NCBI RefSeq assembly: GCF_007655135.1
Contig: NC_045129.1
Coordinates: 18,636,274-18,700,273 of the forward strand
Length of the DNA: 64,000 bases
Source of the DNA: Punica granatum
Lineage: Eukaryota > Streptophyta > Magnoliopsida > Myrtales > Lythraceae
Direction: 5' to 3'
Of this stretch, positions 58,353 through 64,000 are shown one piece after another. How positions within the stretch are numbered: the stretch's first letter is position 1; every line of letters starts with the position of its first letter. A model generated the notes under the pieces. That model saw nothing but the letters and a program-made list of their open reading frames with translations, did no database searches and was not told the DNA's origin. The position numbers and the translations under genes are program-made.

Positions 58353-61300
58353 GCTCCACTCGAATCCAAATCTTCGACGCGTTGATTCGAACCCATCCGA
58401 AGAACGTCTCGGAGAGCCCGGACCCATATACTTCGAGGAAGGGCTCGACGGAGACAGTCTAGTGCTTGAGATAGAAGAGAGTTCGCGCCGCCTCGAGGAT
58501 CGCCAACTCACCTCGCTCGAGCCGACAGAAGAGATCAACGTGGGCACTGAAGAGGAACCCCGCGTCCTAAAGATCGGTACGAGTCTCGACCCAACACAAC
58601 GGGTCCGAATGATCGATTTCCTGACGAGATATCAAGAAGTCTTTGCCTGGTCCTACGCCGACATGCCGGGACTAGACCCCTCGATAGTAAAGCGCTTCCT
58701 CCCGTTAGCCACCGAGAAGTTCCCGCCCAAGCGGCAACAATTGCGACGGCAACGGGCAAGCCTCCTTCTCCGCATCAAGGAGGAGGTTGTCAAGCAGATC
58801 AACGCGGGCTTCCTCGAGGTCTGCAATTATTCTGAATGGGTTGCAAACATCGTGCCGGTGGAGAAGAAAGATGGAAGGGTTCGAGTCTGCGTCGACTATC
58901 GGGACCTCAATAAGGCCAGCCCCAAGGACAATTTTCCCTTGCCCCACATCGACATACTAGTTGACAACACGGCGCGCCACTCTCAGTTTTCTTTCATGGA
59001 CGGCTTCTCCGGATACAATCAAATTCGGATGGCCGAGGAAGACAAGATCAAGACGACGTTCACCACCATGTGGGGAACCTTTTGTTATCGCGTCATGCCT
59101 TTCGGCCTGAAGAACGCCGGGGCAACTTATCAAAGGGCTATGGTCACGTTGTTCCACGACATGATGCACAAGGAAGTCGAGGTCTACGTCGACGACATGA
59201 TTGCCAAGTCCAAAGAAGGAGAGGACCACCTCATTAATCTGAAGCGTCTCTTCGATCGTTTAAAGGAGTACAAGCTTCGGCTTAATCCGGCGAAATGCAC
59301 GTTCGGCGCTCGATCGGGAAAACTACTAGGATTCGTGGTCAGTGAGCGTGGCATCGAAGTAGATCCCGATAAAGTCAAGGCTATCAAAGAACTTCCTCCA
59401 CCTTCTTCGGTTCGCGAAGTACGAGGCTTCCTGGGACGATTGAATTACATCGCACGATTCATTGCGAACCTGACAGACAAATGCCAACCACTCTTTCGCT
59501 TGCTCCGCAAGAACGCGGTGATCGAATGGGACGAAGAATGTCAGGAGGCCTTTGACACCATCAAGGCGTATTTGGCCCAACCGCCGGTTTTGGGCCCGCC
59601 TGCACCGGGTCGTCCCCTCGTACTTTACCTAACGGTGCGCCGCCAATCATTAGGGTGCATGTTGGGACAGGAGGAGGAGTCCACACGTACGGAGCGCGCA
59701 ATCTACTATCTGAGCAAAAAGTTCACCGATGGAGAGTCCAATTACCCAGAAATCGAGAAGATGTGCTGCGCATTGGTGTGGGTCATGCAAAGGCTCCGAC
59801 AGTACACGCTTTATCATACGGTCCGCTTGCTGTCAAAGGCGGACCCCTTGAAATATTTACTCGACAGTCCCTCCTCCACGCGGAACCTCGCCAAATGGCG
59901 TTGTCAGTTGACGGAATATGACATCGTGTACGTGTCCCGCACTTCGGTCAAGGGGCAAGCGATCGCGGATCATTTGGCAGAATTCCCAATTGAAGACCAC
60001 ACACCGATTAATCCCGACTTCCCGGATGAAGGGATTCTCCAAGTAGACGATGAGGGAGAGAAATCGGGGTGGAAGATGTACTTTGACGGCGCCGTCAATT
60101 CTACGGGATCAGGTATTGGCGCAGTGCTGATATCCCCGGACGGACACTATTACCCGGTAGCGGCAAAGATCGATTTCCCGTGCACCAATAATGTGGCTGA
60201 GTACGAGGCATGTATTCTCGGCCTACAAGCGGCGATTGATTTGAAGGTAAAAGAGCTCGAAGTGTTCGGTGATTCTATGCTCACTATCTTCCAGACATTG
60301 GGGCAATGGAAGACAAAAGACGCAAAGCTAGTGCCATATCACGAGTACCTCGAGAAGTTAACCGAGAACTTCGAGGACATCTCGTTCACCTATACCCCGC
60401 GCATGACAAATCAATTCGCGGACGTGCTTACAACGCTCGCCTCCATGGTGAGCATCACGAAGGAAAACCTTATCGAACCCCTTGAGATTGAGATAGCCGA
60501 AGGGCCGGCACACTGCAACTCAATCGAAGCATCCGAGGCAAAGCCGTGGTATGAAGACATCAAGAACCTTCTACGAACCGGCCAATACCCCCCATTCACC
60601 GACCGCCGCGATCGGAAGACTCTCAGACGCCTCGCGATACATTACTTTTTGAGCGGCGAGATACTCTACCGCCGCTCCTTCGACTCCACACTCCTCCGGT
60701 GCATCGATGAACACGAATCGCGACGCCTCATGGAGGAAGTGCACGGGGGAAACTGTGGACCCCATATGAACGGTCTCATGCTCGCTAAGAAGATCATGCG
60801 CCTGGGCTATTATTGGTCCACCATGGAGACTGATTGTGTGAAACATGTCAGGCATTATCACCGATGTCAGGTTTACGCCGATCAGATCAAAGCGCCGCCC
60901 AACGAATTGCGCCCCATGACGGCACCATGGCCTTTTTCAATGTGGGGGATGGATGTGATTGGCCCGATCAACCCCAAGGCGTCTAACGGACACATGTTCA
61001 TTTTGGTGGCAATTGACTACTTCACCAAGTGGATCGAAGCCGTCACTCTTGCGTCAGTCACCGCAAAGGCCGTGGCCCGTTTTCTCAGACGCGACGTCAT
61101 CGCCCGATACGGGGTCCCTATGACAATCATCACAGACAACGCCAAGAACCAGAACAACAAGGTCATCGATGAGCTCTGTGCACAATTCAAAATCCGACAT
61201 CGCAACTTCACCCCGTACCGTCCCCAAATGAACGGTGCGGTGGAAGCGGCGAATAAAAACATCAAAAAGATCATCGAAAAGATGACGGTGAACTACAAGG

Positions 61301-61794
61301 ATTAGCACGAGATGCTCCCCTATGCACTCTTGGCGTACCGTACTTCCATACGGACCTCAACCGGGGCAACCCCGTACTCTCTAGTCTATGGCATGGAGGC
61401 CGTCCTCCCAATTGAAGTGGAGATCCCTTCCATGAGGATTCTCGCCGAGGCCGAACTTGAAGAGGCAGAATGGGCAAAGCAGCGATACGAACAGTTGAAT
61501 TTCATCGATGAAAAGAGGCTGAAAGCACTATGCCACGGACAGTGCAACCAACAAAGAATGGCTCGAGCCTTCAACACCAGAGTTCGCCACCGCGATTTCA
61601 ACCCCGGCGACCTCGTTTTGAGGAAAGTCCTTCACGTCACGCCGGACTCTCGAGGGAAGTTCTCGTACAAATACGACGGCCCCTTCGTCGTCAAAGAGGT
61701 TTTCTCCGGCGGAGCAGTCGTTTTGAGCGACATGGACGGCACTGAAAACGCCCTTCCCGTCAACGCCGACGCCATTAAGAAGTATTATCCGTGA
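58353..61794 (+). pseudogene. pol of Ogre-H: RT, RNase H, second RNase H, integrase (one in-frame stop)
   Basis: 1,147 codons. RT ~residues 100-400: VCVDYRDLNKA, FMDGFSGYNQIRMA, catalytic VYVDDMIAKS at ~280. First RNase H ~420-545 (LYLTVRRQSLGCMLGQEEES, YYLSKKFTDGESNYPEIEKM) lacks the usual catalytic Asp. A second, archaeal-type RNase H ~570-690 (MYFDGAVNSTGSGIGAVL, NNVAEYEACILGL, FGDSML, NQFADVL) keeps an intact acidic set; a second RNase H is typical of Tat elements. Integrase: zinc region with VHGGNCGPHMNG, core MDVIGP, IITDNAK and GAVEAANK (D-x35-E), then GDLVLRKV and YDGPFVV. TAG 61303-61305 replaces the Trp expected in YKDWHEMLPYALLAYRTS. A likely zinc cysteine is Tyr (TAT 60856-60858). 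No chromodomain seen. Confidence 0.92.
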
Positions 61795-62825
61795 GCATTC
61801 GTATATTCTTTATTCTCCGAGCTCCGTGCCCCTTTCATTGTAAGACATTTCCATTTCCGTGGACGAGCTTCAATTCCCACAATCTGTCTAATACTAAGCT
61901 TTCTTGAGAGAAAAAAATAAAATTTTCCCGCTAGGTCGAAAACCTCTTCGAGGCGGCCTAGGCAAAAGCTAGGGAACGAGTGACACGACTTAAAATCCCG
62001 CAAAGGGGGGGTCGCGGCAAAAGGAGAGCACAAGTCACTTCCTCGCTAGGTCGAAAACCTTTTTGAGGCGGCCTAGGCAAAAGTTAGAGGACTCGAGGGG
62101 TGAGATCTCACCCAAACATGGGGGATTGTAGCAAAAGGTGAGCGCTCATGTGGGAAAAATCAAATAAAATGCCCCACTAGGCTATTGCGCATCCCGCGGC
62201 CTAGGCAAAAGTTAAGGGACAATGTCGGCTCGACCACGAAAGAAAAGCGACACTTTCCCTGTGAAGCTACACCGAGTAGTTGTTCGGCACTCTCTGACGC
62301 AAGCAAACTCTCTTCGACTCTCCAGGCTCGAGACCCGCTTCGAAATGAGGTCGAACCAGCGTATCCTTGACTTGGAGGATCCCATAAGATCCCTCCTTTT
62401 ACCTTTGCGCACATACTCCACGGGCTATCCGTTTCAAAAAAGAGCCATTCTTCGATAGGGACACGACCACCCTGCAATGGTCACCGATATCAAATCCCCG
62501 ACACGTCTTTACATAGATTCCTCTTACATATACCCCATTTCGCCGATTTAGTGCAACTGACATCCTTTGTAGGTTTCCCTGCCTCCATGCACAGGTGCGA
62601 TTGGGAATTCCAAGGGGCATCTCCTTCTGGACGAATGCACGATTGACTTGCGCGACAGATCGGGGTTTCGAACCAAACGGAGGGCATGACAAAGAATCCT
62701 CTTGGCTCTAGCTCGAGGGAACGACAAATAACAAGCTCGACTCAGGGCGGGACAATTTGCCTCTGCCAACACCTCCGACACACCACCTAACGCAGATCCC
62801 CGCCTCTGCTCCCCCTTGCACATTG
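61795..62825 (+). other. 3' noncoding region of Ogre-H before the array
   Basis: No supported gene. A ~110-bp unit with GCTAGGTCGAAAACC and GCGGCCTAGGCAAAAG occurs near 61933-61970 and 62044-62085, with a diverged copy near 62175-62215. The same motif is in the shared block of A (near 2010-2050), B and C, which ties that block to the region just after pol. The rest (62220-62825) has no match I can see in the window. Confidence 0.6.
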
Positions 62826-64000
62826 TCAACTTTACCGTTTTCCACGGGCTTCGGCCTAGTAACTTTACTGCTTTCCACGGGCTTCGGCCTAGTAACTTTA
62901 TTGCTTTCCGGACTCCGCCTCCATGGACTTCGCGTCCACTTTACCGCTTTCCACGGGCTTCGGCCTAGTAACTTTACTGCTTTCCACGGGCTTCGGCCTA
63001 GTAACTTTACTGCTTTCCACAGGCCTCGGCCTAGTAACTTTATTGCTTTCCGGACTTCGCGTCCACTTTACCGTTTTCCACGGGCTTCGGCCTAGTAACT
63101 TTACTGCTTTCCACGGGCTTCGGCCTAGTAACTTTACTGTTTTCCACGGGCTTCGGCCTAGTAACTTTACTGCTTTTCAGGGGCTTCGGCCTTGTAACTC
63201 TACTGCTTTCCACGGGTTTCGGCCTAGTAACTTTATTGCTTTCCGGACTCCGCCTCCATGCACTTCGCGTCCACTTTACCGCTTTCCACGGGCTTCGGCC
63301 TAGTAACTTTACTGCTTTCCACGGGCTTCGGCCTAGTAACTTTACTGCTTTCCACGGGCCTCGGCCTAGTAACTTTATTGCTTTCCGGACTTCTCGTCCA
63401 CTTTACCGTTTTCCACGGGCTTCGGCGTAGTAACTTTACTGCTTTCCACGGGCTTCGGCCTAGTAACTTTACTGTTTTTCACGGGCTTCGGCCTAGTAAC
63501 TTTACTGCTTTTCACGGGCTTCGGCCTTGTAACTCTACTGCTTTCCACGGGTTTCGGCCTAGTAACTTTACTGCTTTCCACGGGCTTCGGCCTAGTAACT
63601 TTATTGCTTTCCGGACTTCGCGTCCACTTTACCGTTTTCCACGGGCTTCGGTCTAGTAACTTTACTGCTTTCCACGGGCTTCGGCCTAGTAACTTTACTG
63701 TTTTCCACGGGCTTCGGCCTAGTAACTTTACTGCTTTTCACGGGCTTCGGCCTTGTAACTCTACTGCTTTCCACGGGCTTCGGCCTAGTAACTTTATTGC
63801 TTTCCGGACTTCGCGTTCACTTTACCGTTTTCCACGGGCTTCGGCCTAGTAACTTTACTGCTTTCCACGGGCTTCTGCCTAGTAACTTTACTGCGTTCCA
63901 CGGGCTTCGGCCTAGTAACTTTATTGCTTTCCGGATTTCGCGTCCACTTTACCGTTTTCCACGGGCTTCGGCCTAGTAACTTTACTGCTTTCCACGGGCT
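62826..64000 (+). repeat. 33-bp minisatellite with higher-order structure, Ogre-H 3' region
   Basis: At least thirty copies of a 33-bp unit (CTTTCCACGGGCTTCGGCCT then AGTAACTTTACTG), running off the window. At intervals a variant TTTCCGGACTTCGCGTCCAC replaces part of a unit; its CCGGA starts are at 62908, 63050, 63243, 63385, 63611, 63804 and 63931. Since 33 is a multiple of three, frames on both strands stay open (11-residue repeats such as GLRPSNFTAFH); these are not genes. Confidence 0.92.

Larger units (their letters stand above)
47119..64000 (+). mobile_element. Ogre-H: Ogre-type element with all coding domains, 3' part beyond the window
   Basis: 5' LTR (47119-52039), PBS, leader, ORF1, gag-pro, intron, pol to 61794 and at least 2.2 kb of 3' region with a 33-bp array at the edge. 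Already 16.9 kb without its 3' LTR, so a full length above 22 kb is expected, normal for Ogre. Lesions: one stop in ORF1, one stop and one 1-base deletion in gag-pro, one stop and a lost zinc ligand in pol. Confidence 0.85.

Noticed and set aside
62757..63849. Long overlapping frames encoding GLRPSNFTAFH-type repeats on the plus strand and KVTRPKPVESS-type repeats on the minus strand
   Set aside because: They result from a 33-bp tandem unit, a multiple of three, which keeps several frames open on both strands; no start, domain or conservation supports a gene.
1..64000. Host genes, tRNA or rRNA genes between elements
   Set aside because: Every stretch longer than ~300 bases could be assigned to an LTR, leader, internal region or array, except 62220-62825, which shows nothing recognisable.

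Overview
The window is plant nuclear DNA made almost wholly of nested LTR retrotransposons; I see no host gene, tRNA, rRNA or CRISPR array. Most of it belongs to one family with the marks of the Ogre/Tat lineage of Ty3/gypsy elements: LTRs of about 5 kb, a primer-binding site beginning TGGCGACTCC, an extra ORF1 before gag, a short intron between gag-pro and pol, two RNase H domains, and a long 3' untranslated region with minisatellites. These traits point to a flowering plant, probably a eudicot; species cannot be fixed by eye. Coding order, splice phase and target-site duplications (TSDs) were read directly; family names rest on remembered motifs, not searches.

Layout, with elements lettered left to right. 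Ogre-A (+): its 3' end (1-4558) and 3' LTR (4559-5028 plus 10909-15852). Ogre-B (-): a 5.9 kb deleted element (5029-10903) inside the LTR of A. Ogre-C (-): a non-autonomous element (15853 to about 27605) into which A appears to have inserted. LTR-D (-): a solo LTR (21585-24731) with perfect GTGAC TSDs inside the 5' LTR of C. Ty3-E (-): a different Ty3/gypsy element primed by initiator Met tRNA (about 27700-30238), with two LTR copies in tandem. Ogre-F (-): 3' LTR and 3' internal end (30239-34604). Ogre-G (+): 5' LTR, ORF1, gag-pro and truncated pol (34605-47118). Ogre-H (+): 5' LTR, ORF1, gag-pro, complete-length pol and the start of its 3' region (47119-64000, running off the window).

The inferred order is H into G, G into F, F into E, E next to or into C; and B into A, A into C; and D into C. 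The right-hand parts of C, F, G and H should therefore lie beyond base 64000, and the left part of A before base 1.

In G and H the leader runs from the PBS to a ~500-residue ORF1 with a C-terminal coiled coil. A spacer and gag-pro follow (proline-rich N-terminus, gag domain, CCHC-like knuckle, protease, G-patch-like module), then a ~0.21 kb intron, then pol (RT, degenerate RNase H, second RNase H, integrase). Removing the intron joins gag-pro to pol in one frame in both copies. G and H each carry stops and a 1-base deletion, at different places, so neither is autonomous as it stands. A, B and C share a ~3 kb internal block and lack most coding sequence; they look like non-autonomous relatives.
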